From Chryseobacterium jejuense (GTDB taxonomy: Bacteria > Bacteroidota > Bacteroidia > Flavobacteriales > Weeksellaceae): a stretch of DNA of 64,000 nt. Below the pieces are notes generated by a model, which made no database searches, was not told where the DNA came from, and saw only the letters and a program-made list of their open reading frames with translations. The stretch covers positions 186,001-250,000 of the forward strand of contig NZ_FNEG01000001.1 of the NCBI RefSeq assembly GCF_900100075.1, given 5' to 3'. The translations under genes were made by a program, and so were the position numbers. Of the stretch, positions 8,457 through 17,227 are shown one piece after another. The first letter of the stretch is position 1, and every line of letters begins with the position of its first letter.

Positions 8457-9290
8457 CTATATTGTAGGGTCTATTTCTTCACCAATTTTATCAAGATATG
8501 TTTGCAAGTTGATAGCAGGCACTGTTCCTATAGCTTGCTGAAGATATCGTGTTAGTTGCATAAAGAATGTTACCAATGAGTTTTCTGGCTTGCTAAAAGT
8601 TAGCTCTTTGAATGTTCTTGAATTGTAGTAGTCACGATAGCGTTTCTCAAAATCACTTTCGTTTCTCAAGCTGATATCCTCTTCACCATCATAATCAATT
8701 GAGAAGCTTCCGTAATCAGCTATACAACCAAAGTCTATGGTTTTAAAACCTGTTTGAGCTTTTAGATGTTTTTCTATGGTTGATGTTTGCTTGATAGTAT
8801 TGGTGCTAGTTAATATTCCTCCCAAAATTTTGGTTAAAGGTCTTGCCGGAACCACTGCCCCGGAATTAATCATTTTTGTTGTAGTTCGTTTCAGAATTCT
8901 AACACTTTCAATTTTTTCTGCTGCATACTCAATATAACTTTTACCTTCTACTGTTCCCTTAAGATCCGGCTTAACTTCAAATACTGCGTACACGCCCTCT
9001 GCTGGTATATAATGAAAGCCATTCTGCGAAAATATAAAAGGAGTAAACCAATTATCATAGATTACGATGTCGATCTGATGACTGGTATTTCCTTCATGAT
9101 CAATAACAATTGCTTTATCTACGCTATATCGATTGGGTAAATATTTACTCAGCCATTCGATCCAAGCATTTTCCAATGAATCTCCTTTAGATCCTGGATG
9201 ATTAATGAATTCTCTATTGGTGCTAAGTTGTGAAATCATTTGGCTTTGAAGACCATTGAATAACATTTTAAGATCAATTTTTTTACTCAT
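8457..9290 (-). CDS. DUF6602 nuclease-like protein, putative CBASS effector
   Basis: A 277-residue protein; I start it at the ATG at 9290 rather than the upstream TTG. It matches the DUF6602 pattern: HPGSKGDSLENAWIEWL, LPNRYSVDKAIVID, HQIDIVIYD, YAVFEVK. E40, D74 and the E105-V-K107 triad have the layout of a PD-(D/E)XK nuclease. The gene overlaps cap3 by 8 bases and is last in the CBASS operon, the only gene there that could be the killing effector. I infer that a cyclic nucleotide activates it to cut DNA, but no sensory domain is recognisable in the rest (about 110-277). In most type II CBASS operons the effector comes first, so this order is unusual. Confidence 0.75.
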   Translation of the reverse strand: MSKKIDLKMLFNGLQSQMISQLSTNREFINHPGSKGDSLENAWIEWLSKYLPNRYSVDKAIVIDHEGNTSHQIDIVIYDNWFTPFIFSQNGFHYIPAEGVYAVFEVKPDLKGTVEGKSYIEYAAEKIESVRILKRTTTKMINSGAVVPARPLTKILGGILTSTNTIKQTSTIEKHLKAQTGFKTIDFGCIADYGSFSIDYDGEEDISLRNESDFEKRYRDYYNSRTFKELTFSKPENSLVTFFMQLTRYLQQAIGTVPAINLQTYLDKIGEEIDPTI

Positions 9291-9747
9291 ATGCAAATAG
9301 TTTTTTTTCTGAGTAATAGTAAAAAGTAAAATTTTGCATTTTCTTTTTACTAATACTTATAATTAATAGTAATGGGTTTTTAATTTGGACTTCATCTGAT
9401 TCTGCTGTTTCTATCATGGCATTGAGATCAGTACCGCTGTACATCGTGGAACCATTAGGATGAGAATGCCATTCGCCAATATAATATCTGCTGTTTTCCT
9501 GATATTCTTTTATAAAAAGTTTTTCAAGATCTTTGGTAGACCTCTGAAATAGGACAGGAGATGCTTTGTATTTATAAGGTAGAATAATAGATTCTATAAC
9601 TACAGATTTAAAATCTTCAGAATATTTTCCCAGCAGGAAACCTCCGAATTCGTTAGGGTAATGTTGAACAGCAATTGTTTCAATTTCCTTTAATAGAGAC
9701 TCTTCGAATACGATCTCTAAATTATTATGTCTATTTTTAAGTATCAA
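9283..9747 (-). CDS. cap3: CBASS Cap3, JAB/JAMM isopeptidase
   Basis: A 154-residue JAB-family metalloprotease. The JAMM set is complete: E33 (EFGGFLLG), H94 and H96 (EWHSHPNG), S104 and D107. In CBASS, Cap3 removes proteins that Cap2 has joined to the CD-NTase C-terminus. No ATG exists near the start; the frame opens with a TTG that overlaps the cap2 stop (TTGA), so translation is probably coupled to cap2. It overlaps the following nuclease gene by 8 bases. Assignment rests on the motif and the operon. Confidence 0.9.
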   Translation of the reverse strand: MILKNRHNNLEIVFEESLLKEIETIAVQHYPNEFGGFLLGKYSEDFKSVVIESIILPYKYKASPVLFQRSTKDLEKLFIKEYQENSRYYIGEWHSHPNGSTMYSGTDLNAMIETAESDEVQIKNPLLLIISISKKKMQNFTFYYYSEKKLFAYE

Positions 9748-11420
9748 TATTCTATAATTTTAAAGGAACTATTATTTTCCTGGATAATGAAATTGTTGAA
9801 TGCTTTCTCTCCCGAAAAAATTCTGTTGATTTGCTTTAAAGCAATTTGAACCAATAATGCAATATCGTTATACGATGCTTTGAATGTCGGACTCCAACAA
9901 CCCGTCGGTTCGTACATGTCATTCACATCGTTTTCGAGAACGTGCGAGAACTGATTGTTTACAAAATTATAGATGTTTGGATAAAAGGCACAGACTAACT
10001 CGTTAGCGTGATTGGTCAGCGATATATTGATAAGCTTTGAGTGAAGCGTAAGTTTGTTTAATACATACATCAAATCATTGTCCGTCGAACAGTCAAAAAT
10101 GATATCATATTTATCCAGATCTGATGTAATATAGGCTCGGAAATTTTCATCAGTATAAAATGATTTGATATACTTTTCGAAATAATCATTGTTAATTTGA
10201 TGGGAAGTTACAAAAGGTGAGATCTCATAAAGTGAGCCTGCTAACTCAAAAATCTTATTATTGATTCCTTTTGAAAAGCGATATTCTGATCTACAGACAT
10301 TTTCAGGCTCTTTAACATCATGATCAATGAAATCAATAAACCTGCATCCTGACCTTGTTAACGTCGTCGCTATCATACTGCCAACGGCTCCTACACCTAT
10401 AATAAGAATTTTTGCTTCAGTAATTGTATCACAAAATTTACCGCGTCCAAAAAAATATTCGTACGAGGCATTCCTGGAAATACCCCATTGAATGGGCGCA
10501 TCATCAATGCCAGTATACCATCGTCCCGCTTTCCTTCCTTCATTTCGTTCAGGAATACCCTTAATCGGAAATTTTCCCACTTCCATTAACGCTGCCTGCC
10601 AATGAATTTCCGTGCTGTTAATTTTATATCCTATAAAAAATGGGATAACCTTTCCGTAATCTTCTTTAGCACATTTATCCTGAAATTCATGAAGCATGGT
10701 TAGAATATTTTGAGGGAGATCAAGCTCAGCCCAAGTGGAGTAGGCAAATCGATTATACTTTGCAGGCGGATTTTCTCGGAAAAGATAAATTCCTTCCCGG
10801 TCTGTAGGTTGCTCAAAATAAAAATCGTTCCAGGAACATTTCTTTTTTAAATCGGGAAATGTCTCAAAGGATTTTATATAAAAATTATAAATGTGATCTT
10901 TTTTGTGATGTCCATCATGCAGTAAAGACAATTTTACAATGCCTATTTCTCCCTCATAAAATACCTTACCGGTTGATGTGAAAGTAAATGAATATTTATC
11001 ACCATTGACTGCAGAGTCCTGTACAACCAGATGTTCATATTTTTGGTCTTTCTCCTTGTTAATGTAGTATTTAATAATCCATGCCTTCAGAGCATTAAAG
11101 TCAATCCAAATCTTATTCTCAAGATCTTCACTATGTGCGGTATGTATACATATGTTTCCGTTTGCCATTACGTGATTGTACTGAATCAAATCAGAATTAA
11201 AAAATGTAATGGATTCGGAACTATATGTTTTTAAAGGGTATTCCTGAGTTATTAAAAAATCAAAGAATAATGGATTTTTCAGTTCTTCGAAAGCAATTTC
11301 TATATTTCCACTAATAAAGAATTCCCCCTGTTCTATGCGATTGATTTTGCTTACAAAGGGAATTTCTGATATTGTGGATTTTATTTTTTCTAATCTCACT
11401 CTATCCAAAACGTTGATCAT
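9744..11420 (-). CDS. cap2: CBASS Cap2, E1-E2 fusion enzyme
   Basis: A 558-residue ubiquitin-transfer-like enzyme. The N-terminal E2-like domain has its active cysteine at C91 (NGNICIHT). The C-terminal E1-like ThiF domain has the ATP-binding GVGAVG at 342-347, the acidic strand end FIDHD, and the catalytic cysteine C508 (EPTGCWSP). Cap2 is known to link the CD-NTase C-terminus to other proteins, priming it for cyclic-nucleotide synthesis. The gene overlaps the CD-NTase gene by 20 bases and cap3 by 4 bases. Confidence 0.93.
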   Translation of the reverse strand: MINVLDRVRLEKIKSTISEIPFVSKINRIEQGEFFISGNIEIAFEELKNPLFFDFLITQEYPLKTYSSESITFFNSDLIQYNHVMANGNICIHTAHSEDLENKIWIDFNALKAWIIKYYINKEKDQKYEHLVVQDSAVNGDKYSFTFTSTGKVFYEGEIGIVKLSLLHDGHHKKDHIYNFYIKSFETFPDLKKKCSWNDFYFEQPTDREGIYLFRENPPAKYNRFAYSTWAELDLPQNILTMLHEFQDKCAKEDYGKVIPFFIGYKINSTEIHWQAALMEVGKFPIKGIPERNEGRKAGRWYTGIDDAPIQWGISRNASYEYFFGRGKFCDTITEAKILIIGVGAVGSMIATTLTRSGCRFIDFIDHDVKEPENVCRSEYRFSKGINNKIFELAGSLYEISPFVTSHQINNDYFEKYIKSFYTDENFRAYITSDLDKYDIIFDCSTDNDLMYVLNKLTLHSKLINISLTNHANELVCAFYPNIYNFVNNQFSHVLENDVNDMYEPTGCWSPTFKASYNDIALLVQIALKQINRIFSGEKAFNNFIIQENNSSFKIIEY

Positions 11421-12351
11421 CTTTTGGAATTGACAGTCCCGTAGACCCTTTCAGTCCATACGACTCAGCTGTGTCAAAATCCTTGTTAACAGGAAAATAT
11501 ATTTTAATGTTTTCAGAATTTTCCGTAATCCTGTCTATCATATTTCCCATTTTGTTAGATAAGTTTTGACGATCAAACCAAGTGAGGTTTTTCATCAAGT
11601 CATTACTTGGGTTGCCAGGATCCTTTAATGTGAAATCCTCACGAGTTACATTATCTTTTATGTAACTTAATACGCCTTCCGTTTTCTCCCATAAATTTCC
11701 TGTAATTGTTGACTTGTCAAATGCTTTTAACGTAAAAAGCTCCATCAAAAAGGATTTGTAAGATTCACTGTTAGAGTGCTTCCAGATTTTTAATAACCTG
11801 ATTATTTTTCTTTCGTCGTCTCTGGATTTAATTGTGTCTATTTGTGACTGAATATTTGTTTTCATGTAGGTGCCTTTACTGAAACCCCAAGTATCTTTGT
11901 TGAAGTAAATATTTAGATCCCTTACATCTAAATAAGAATCTACGCTGATTTCTCGTCCCGGAACAACATCAATGCTGATCTGATCTCCGTCTTTATCTGC
12001 TTTAAAGATAACGCCAATTGAAACCTTCTGTTTTCTCACCTGCGCAAGCCCTGTATTCTCATATTTCTCATATAGGAAGTCGTAAACAGCATTGTACATT
12101 TCTTCAATCGTAGCAAAACTGTTTCTTTTGAACGGAACAACAATATCCAAATCAAATTTTATGTTGATAGCTGTATGCTTTCCGAAAGAACCGGAATTTA
12201 AAGGGCTATAAATATCGGAAGTGTAATGCTCCTCCAATGCTTCTTTAATATGCCCTCTCTTATCTCTAAATTTTTGCACTAATTTATCAATATGACTCAT
12301 TCGATGGGTCTCCAATACATTAGCTAGATATTCACTTCTGTTAACTGCCAT
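11401..12351 (-). CDS. CBASS CD-NTase (cGAS/DncV-like nucleotidyltransferase)
   Basis: A 316-residue nucleotidyltransferase that should make a cyclic di- or trinucleotide on phage infection. The active site is complete: G54-S55 (SGSFGKHTAI), D67 and D69 (FDLDIVV) and D128 (ISIDVVPG). The chain ends in glycine (DDQRFG), fitting Cap2, which conjugates this enzyme through its C-terminal residue. It is the first gene of a four-gene overlapping operon (CD-NTase, cap2, cap3, nuclease). The exact clade and product cannot be told by eye. Confidence 0.93.
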   Translation of the reverse strand: MAVNRSEYLANVLETHRMSHIDKLVQKFRDKRGHIKEALEEHYTSDIYSPLNSGSFGKHTAINIKFDLDIVVPFKRNSFATIEEMYNAVYDFLYEKYENTGLAQVRKQKVSIGVIFKADKDGDQISIDVVPGREISVDSYLDVRDLNIYFNKDTWGFSKGTYMKTNIQSQIDTIKSRDDERKIIRLLKIWKHSNSESYKSFLMELFTLKAFDKSTITGNLWEKTEGVLSYIKDNVTREDFTLKDPGNPSNDLMKNLTWFDRQNLSNKMGNMIDRITENSENIKIYFPVNKDFDTAESYGLKGSTGLSIPKDDQRFG

Positions 12352-12381
12352 AAATTTTTATTTTTTTAATGATGAATTTCT

Positions 12382-12450
12382 CAAATCTAATACCGATTAT
12401 AATTATTTATATGATTTATGTCATATATTTTCATTTTCTGACATCATGTC
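12382..12450 (-). promoter_or_regulatory. Promoter region of the CBASS operon with a small palindrome
   Basis: On the minus strand TAGATTTG (12389 to 12382) fits the -7 consensus, about 30 bases before the CD-NTase start; no clear -33 box is seen. Upstream at 12440-12450 is GACAT-C-ATGTC, a perfect short inverted repeat that could be an operator. The rest of the 216-base gap to 12567 shows nothing else. Confidence 0.35.
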
Positions 12451-12567
12451 GGATAATCTGTTGTAAAATGTTATTTATCAAACACTTGTTTAGTTCTTTT
12501 TGTCGCATGAGAAGGAGTGTGCTGCACGACCAATAACATATTCAATTGTAACTTTGAGTTTAGTTTA

Positions 12568-14193
12568 TCAAGAAATATTGGAACTACGTTCCGGAATTTC
12601 AAAAAAATCTTTGGTTAGTAAAACCATTTTTAAAGTAATCCACCACAAGTAAATTCCATAAAAATTACTTTCCCATGTGCTAGCTAAGCCGTGACAGATC
12701 CTATTACGGAAATTTGTACTGCTCCCATCAATGAGAAAGTTATGAAGTTCAAATTGAAGGTCTTTGTTGCAGATTCCATTTAACATCTTATCTTTATTTT
12801 CTGGATTTAAGATCGTACCAAGTGTGTTATCATTTTGAATATCATCAGCAAGACGTGTAGTATTCCTACCATTCACTTCAATGATATTTTTGAGACTATT
12901 TTCGATTTGAGGTATTAATAGGTGAGAAGATAGAATGAAATTATTTTCAAAGCCACTATAAATTCCTTCAATAAAGAATTCTTCTCTCCCGTTAGGAATG
13001 AATGCACTATTTGTTGTCCGAATCAATTTCAATATTGATTCTTTTGATAGTTTCTCATAATTATCCATGATAGATTTTATTTCAAGGATCAAACCTATGT
13101 TTACTTTTCTGTAGTGATCTCTCAAAACATTATTATAATAATTTTTTTCGTCAGTAATACCACTCACCGTACCTTTATCAGATATGCGAGTATAGTTACC
13201 GAAAAATTGACCAAATAATGATTTACCTTTCTGTTCAAAAGCCTTATTGATTATTTGCTCTTCAATAATTGGAATCTGAAGCAGGTTACTTAAACCGGTT
13301 TGAAAATCACTTATATTTAAATTTTTCATCATTTTTGAGATGTCAAATTCTGACTTGATATTAATAACTGAATTTGTTAAAACATTATACTGTTCTGCTT
13401 GCTCAATTTTAATTTTTTTGTTAAGCCTATTTCTAAAGTCTTCATTTTCTGGTAAGCTTTTGAGTTCCCTTAAAGCGGTAGTATATGCTTGTAATATAAT
13501 AGGATAATACGTGTTTATTTTTTTTTCTGAAGTATGAAAATCACCTTCTTTTTCTAAACATATTGCATTTTGTATCTTATAATCATTATTATCATAATAA
13601 TTCAATTTATTTAAGATGGTGATATAATGTTGTGCTGAACTATATTCATTATTAGTATAGTCATTGCTTAAACAGTCAATCGATTTATTAATCAACGTTT
13701 CTTTAGAATTTTCTTGAAGAAGGAAGTAGCAGGAATTAATCAATAAGCTCCTGCAATACGAAGTTTCAAGCTTTTCAAAAACAGACAATGCTTTTTTCTC
13801 ATAACCACTTAAGACATCAAGAAACAAATTTTTGACTTTGCGAACCAGTTCTATTGAACGCAGAAAGAATTTCAATTCATTTGTTTCGTCAAACAATTGC
13901 TGGTAAAATTCTACAGCAATCTTGACACTTTGTATTTTATCGTGATGTCCTAAAATAAATTTTAAGTCATTTAATCTGGCTAACATTTCGATATTTGCAA
14001 TTTCTAGTACAGGCATTTTAAATTCCGCACTTTTAGAAAGCATGATTAATGATTCATCTGCAAGTTCACATCTTGCTAGCTCTAGCAGATTTTTAATTTC
14101 AAGGTTTTCGCTATGCATTTGTGATGCTTTATACAGCTTACTTCGTAACTCTTGCAAATATATTTTTTCGGAAATTGTAAATAATTGTGACAT
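12568..14193 (-). CDS. DUF4209 (HEPN-like) protein, putative toxin RNase
   Basis: A 541-residue, almost all-helical protein. The last ~130 residues fit DUF4209: SSHLLIPQIENSLKN, then FRNRICHGLA. R496-N-x2-x-H501 is the Rx4H signature of HEPN ribonucleases. The N-terminal ~350 residues look like helical repeats and may sense infection or bind the partner. The nearest gene upstream on the same strand encodes a winged-helix/nuclease-like protein 110 bases away, and a CBASS operon lies downstream. I infer an abortive-infection role; RNase activity is a family inference. Confidence 0.7.
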   Translation of the reverse strand: MSQLFTISEKIYLQELRSKLYKASQMHSENLEIKNLLELARCELADESLIMLSKSAEFKMPVLEIANIEMLARLNDLKFILGHHDKIQSVKIAVEFYQQLFDETNELKFFLRSIELVRKVKNLFLDVLSGYEKKALSVFEKLETSYCRSLLINSCYFLLQENSKETLINKSIDCLSNDYTNNEYSSAQHYITILNKLNYYDNNDYKIQNAICLEKEGDFHTSEKKINTYYPIILQAYTTALRELKSLPENEDFRNRLNKKIKIEQAEQYNVLTNSVINIKSEFDISKMMKNLNISDFQTGLSNLLQIPIIEEQIINKAFEQKGKSLFGQFFGNYTRISDKGTVSGITDEKNYYNNVLRDHYRKVNIGLILEIKSIMDNYEKLSKESILKLIRTTNSAFIPNGREEFFIEGIYSGFENNFILSSHLLIPQIENSLKNIIEVNGRNTTRLADDIQNDNTLGTILNPENKDKMLNGICNKDLQFELHNFLIDGSSTNFRNRICHGLASTWESNFYGIYLWWITLKMVLLTKDFFEIPERSSNIS

Positions 14194-14303
14194 AATAATT
14201 TTCTCTAACTGTATATTTTTGCTAAATGCCTTTTAGAAATATTTTTATTCTTTAATTATTTATGTAAAAGTGAATTTTATTCAAATTATAAATTACAAAC
14301 TTT

Positions 14304-16028
14304 TCATTGTGATTGTTGATTATTATCATCTTTGTTTTTTAGATAGTTTTCAAGGTCACTATCAATAAAAGTATAACCTGTTGCAATAGATTCTTGCTCT
14401 ATCTGCTCCAACATGCCGACTGATAAATATTCGTGTTGCGGAATCAAAAAGTACTCTTTCATAACCGGAGCATCATAACAAATCACAGTTTCGCCAATAG
14501 CAACTTCTACTACGGATTTTTCATGTGCTTCATCCAAAAATTTATTCATATTACTAAGGTAATATTTAATAAAATTAACATCACCGTCAGACTTTAGAAC
14601 TATTGCTCTTAGCAAATCATCGCTGATGATATTTAGATTAAGATTTGGAAAGAACATCCCATTGCTTTGTACTGTAACAACCAAATAGTCGACGAGAACC
14701 ATAAAACCATTTGGGAATAGTCTTTTACGGTCTAAATGAGGAAAAGCTCCTAAGCTCAACTCCTTTAGTAAATTAATTCCCTCTGGTTGGTCTAAAAATT
14801 CTTTTAACTTTTCAATTTGCGAAATTGCTTTGTCTACAAATCCTTTCTTACCGGTTGACTTAAGATGTTCTTTCGCCCAGCTAGCTGGTAAACTATTTTT
14901 AATCTCACTAATAAAAAAGTGAAATCCAAGAGACGGTTCATAACTTATGGCAGCTATGTCAATATCAGGCAAATGCTTACCAAACGTTTGTAGGTTAATA
15001 TCTTTTAGAATTCTGAAATTTCGGAAACCCTCAAAATATGAAGCAATTTTATTTACTAAACTATCTCCTATAATAATTCCACACTCTGCTGAAAATGCAT
15101 TGCTGTCCTTTTTGGCAAATTGTTTTAATACAGCACCAAGTGAATCCTTTAAGGAAAAGCTCCAAGGCAATAAATAGTATTTGTTTGCCTCGGTATTTCT
15201 GATGAATGTTCCCTGTGAAGATGAAGAAATATCTCTTAATATTTTCTGAACCGTTATTTGGGAAATACCAACTTCTTCAGAGATCTGATTTGTAATGTCT
15301 GCTTCTTGATAGCTTATCACACAACTAATCTTATTAGCACTCGAAAAATAACGTTCATACAGTGAAATAAAAAGTAAGACTTTATAAACTTCATAAAATT
15401 CTTTGTATTGAAACCCTCCAATATTAACCGTGCTGTCATTCTGAATATAGGAGAAAAAATGATTTAATTTAATTTCTACCTCTGCAGAAATTCGCTCAAA
15501 GGCTTCACTAACATTTGGGTTTGCCAAATCCCAATTTGAAGTTCCTCGCAGAAGATCTTTAGGATTAGATTCTTTTATTTTATTTCCGTCTCCTAATGAG
15601 TTCAGATGAAATGAAATTCTTTCTGATGCCAACTGTCTAAATATTGTATGATCAGTAACGCTAATTATTATTTTTTCACCATCATATTTCCATGTTATTG
15701 CATTAGGCAACGCAAAAGAATAGTAGATCAAATCTCTTATTGAATAATAATGAGTAGCAAAATGAGCTGATTGCGATATTTTTTTGAAAAACGTATTGTC
15801 ATCAATATTTCTTTTATTTACTTTACTTCCTTGTGAAATCAGAGGCATAAGAATATCTAATGCAGGTCTAAGGTTTTCCCCAACGAGAAAATTTCCGCTA
15901 GCATATAAATATTCTATAAACTCTCCAAGAAACATAATAGTTTCATCACCAAAATCAATGTCTTTCAGATGTGTTTCAAGAGTTTGTTCAATTAATTCGT
16001 CAACTTTGTTTCGTATTTCTTTTTCCAT
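14304..16028 (-). CDS. Winged-helix and PD-(D/E)XK nuclease-like protein
   Basis: A 574-residue protein without a named family that I recognise. A helix-turn-helix-like stretch sits near 240-268 (ADITNQISEEVGISQITVQKI). Near 350-378, PDIDIAAIS followed by FHFFISEIKNS gives the D...ExK spacing of a PD-(D/E)XK nuclease core. A His-rich segment (HFATHYYS) is near 95. It is upstream of and on the same strand as the DUF4209 gene, 110 bases apart, so they probably form a two-gene defence unit. The nuclease call is moderate; the HTH call is weaker. Confidence 0.6.
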   Translation of the reverse strand: MEKEIRNKVDELIEQTLETHLKDIDFGDETIMFLGEFIEYLYASGNFLVGENLRPALDILMPLISQGSKVNKRNIDDNTFFKKISQSAHFATHYYSIRDLIYYSFALPNAITWKYDGEKIIISVTDHTIFRQLASERISFHLNSLGDGNKIKESNPKDLLRGTSNWDLANPNVSEAFERISAEVEIKLNHFFSYIQNDSTVNIGGFQYKEFYEVYKVLLFISLYERYFSSANKISCVISYQEADITNQISEEVGISQITVQKILRDISSSSQGTFIRNTEANKYYLLPWSFSLKDSLGAVLKQFAKKDSNAFSAECGIIIGDSLVNKIASYFEGFRNFRILKDINLQTFGKHLPDIDIAAISYEPSLGFHFFISEIKNSLPASWAKEHLKSTGKKGFVDKAISQIEKLKEFLDQPEGINLLKELSLGAFPHLDRKRLFPNGFMVLVDYLVVTVQSNGMFFPNLNLNIISDDLLRAIVLKSDGDVNFIKYYLSNMNKFLDEAHEKSVVEVAIGETVICYDAPVMKEYFLIPQHEYLSVGMLEQIEQESIATGYTFIDSDLENYLKNKDDNNQQSQ

Positions 16029-16264
16029 TGTAATAGCAGTTATTATTTTATTACAGTCATATAAAAATTTAGTATAGTTCCTTAAAAAAATTATGATTGT
16101 AATACAAATTTTACCGTTAACTTTATTTAAAGATTTTGAGTTAGCTCAGTATATTTCCTTGTTACTTCCAAATTTTACTCGATATTTCAATATTTTCGAA
16201 ATGTTTAATACAGTATGAATAATAGATCATTTTTATCAAGGTGTTCTAAAGTTGAAAATTATTA
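16029..16264. other. AT-rich gap between two defence units
   Basis: 236 bases with no gene. The 9-mer CAAATTTTA occurs twice (about 16106 and 16169), reading TAAAATTTG on the minus strand, one base longer than a -7 box. It probably holds the promoter of the nuclease/DUF4209 pair. Confidence 0.35.
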
Positions 16265-17203
16265 TCATGTCAAAACTTTGATCTTCTGTGAAGTCATTAT
16301 CTCTATTTTCGAAATAAGTTCTCTTACCGAAAGGTTTGAAATATAGCTAGAGTAATATGTCAAATCTTTAACTGGTAAATTTGAGACAGAAAAAGTATTA
16401 ATGTCGATGTTTTCTAGTTTAAATGCTTTTGGAATTTCAATTCTATAAAAATTTTGTAAAAAATTGTTAAACGAATGTATGTCAATATTTTTTTCTTTTA
16501 AGTGTCTTTCTAAATCAATGATTTCCTGTTCAGGATTTTCAACGATAGAATAAGGTAATCTAAAATTGCGGTAAGTTTCCAAATAAGGAAAGAGAAGGAA
16601 CTCCAATCCCGCTTGGAATGCACAATAATATATGTAGAAGTTGATTGCAACATCGCTTTTCCTCTCCAATTCACCAATTATCGCCATTTTCTCAAAGATT
16701 GTCCTTTTCAATTCTAAAGAATCGAAAATATATAGGTTGTAACATTGGTTAGAACAATCTCTAAGTACAGAAAATGCTTTGTGGATTTCGTTATTTTGCA
16801 ATGCTATGTCTGATTTTAATAATAATGCAAGAACTTTCTCCTTTGTATTATCCGGTATTTTTCCAAGATTCTCATCAAGAAAATTTAGTGTGTAATTGTA
16901 GCTAATTGTATTATATAAATTTGATATGGGTAAAACACTTTCAATTATATCGTACTCGGATTTTTTAGTGAGTTTATCATTAACGTAATCAAACACTGTT
17001 TCAATCTCAATATCCATTCTTTTAGAATAATCAATATATCTATTTAAAATTGACAAAAGATCTTGAAATTCAAATTCATTTTGGTGAACGAATTCAATTA
17101 AAGAATCAAAAACCGTCTCTAAAGATTGTGTTTTTAATTGATTTGTCAAAAAGGTTTTGAATCTTGAAACCTTGTAATTTTTTCCTCTAAAACTATATTC
17201 CAT
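16265..17203 (-). CDS. Helical protein of unknown function, defence island
   Basis: A 312-residue protein, nearly all alpha-helical, without signal peptide or membrane segment; I do not recognise it. The spacing of hydrophobic residues (for example SLETVFDSLIEF, KAFSVLRDCSNQC) suggests helical repeats. It starts 24 bases after the abiH stop and is the last gene of a four-gene set (GHKL-DUF3883, zincin, AbiH, this). A partner, regulator or antitoxin role is possible but not shown. Confidence 0.6.
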   Translation of the reverse strand: MEYSFRGKNYKVSRFKTFLTNQLKTQSLETVFDSLIEFVHQNEFEFQDLLSILNRYIDYSKRMDIEIETVFDYVNDKLTKKSEYDIIESVLPISNLYNTISYNYTLNFLDENLGKIPDNTKEKVLALLLKSDIALQNNEIHKAFSVLRDCSNQCYNLYIFDSLELKRTIFEKMAIIGELERKSDVAINFYIYYCAFQAGLEFLLFPYLETYRNFRLPYSIVENPEQEIIDLERHLKEKNIDIHSFNNFLQNFYRIEIPKAFKLENIDINTFSVSNLPVKDLTYYSSYISNLSVRELISKIEIMTSQKIKVLT

Positions 17204-17227
17204 AATAATTGATCATTTAGAGATTGT

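Noticed and set aside
16029..16264. Promoters from TAAAATTTG strings
   Set aside because: One base too long for the TAnnTTTG consensus; kept only as a note on the gap.
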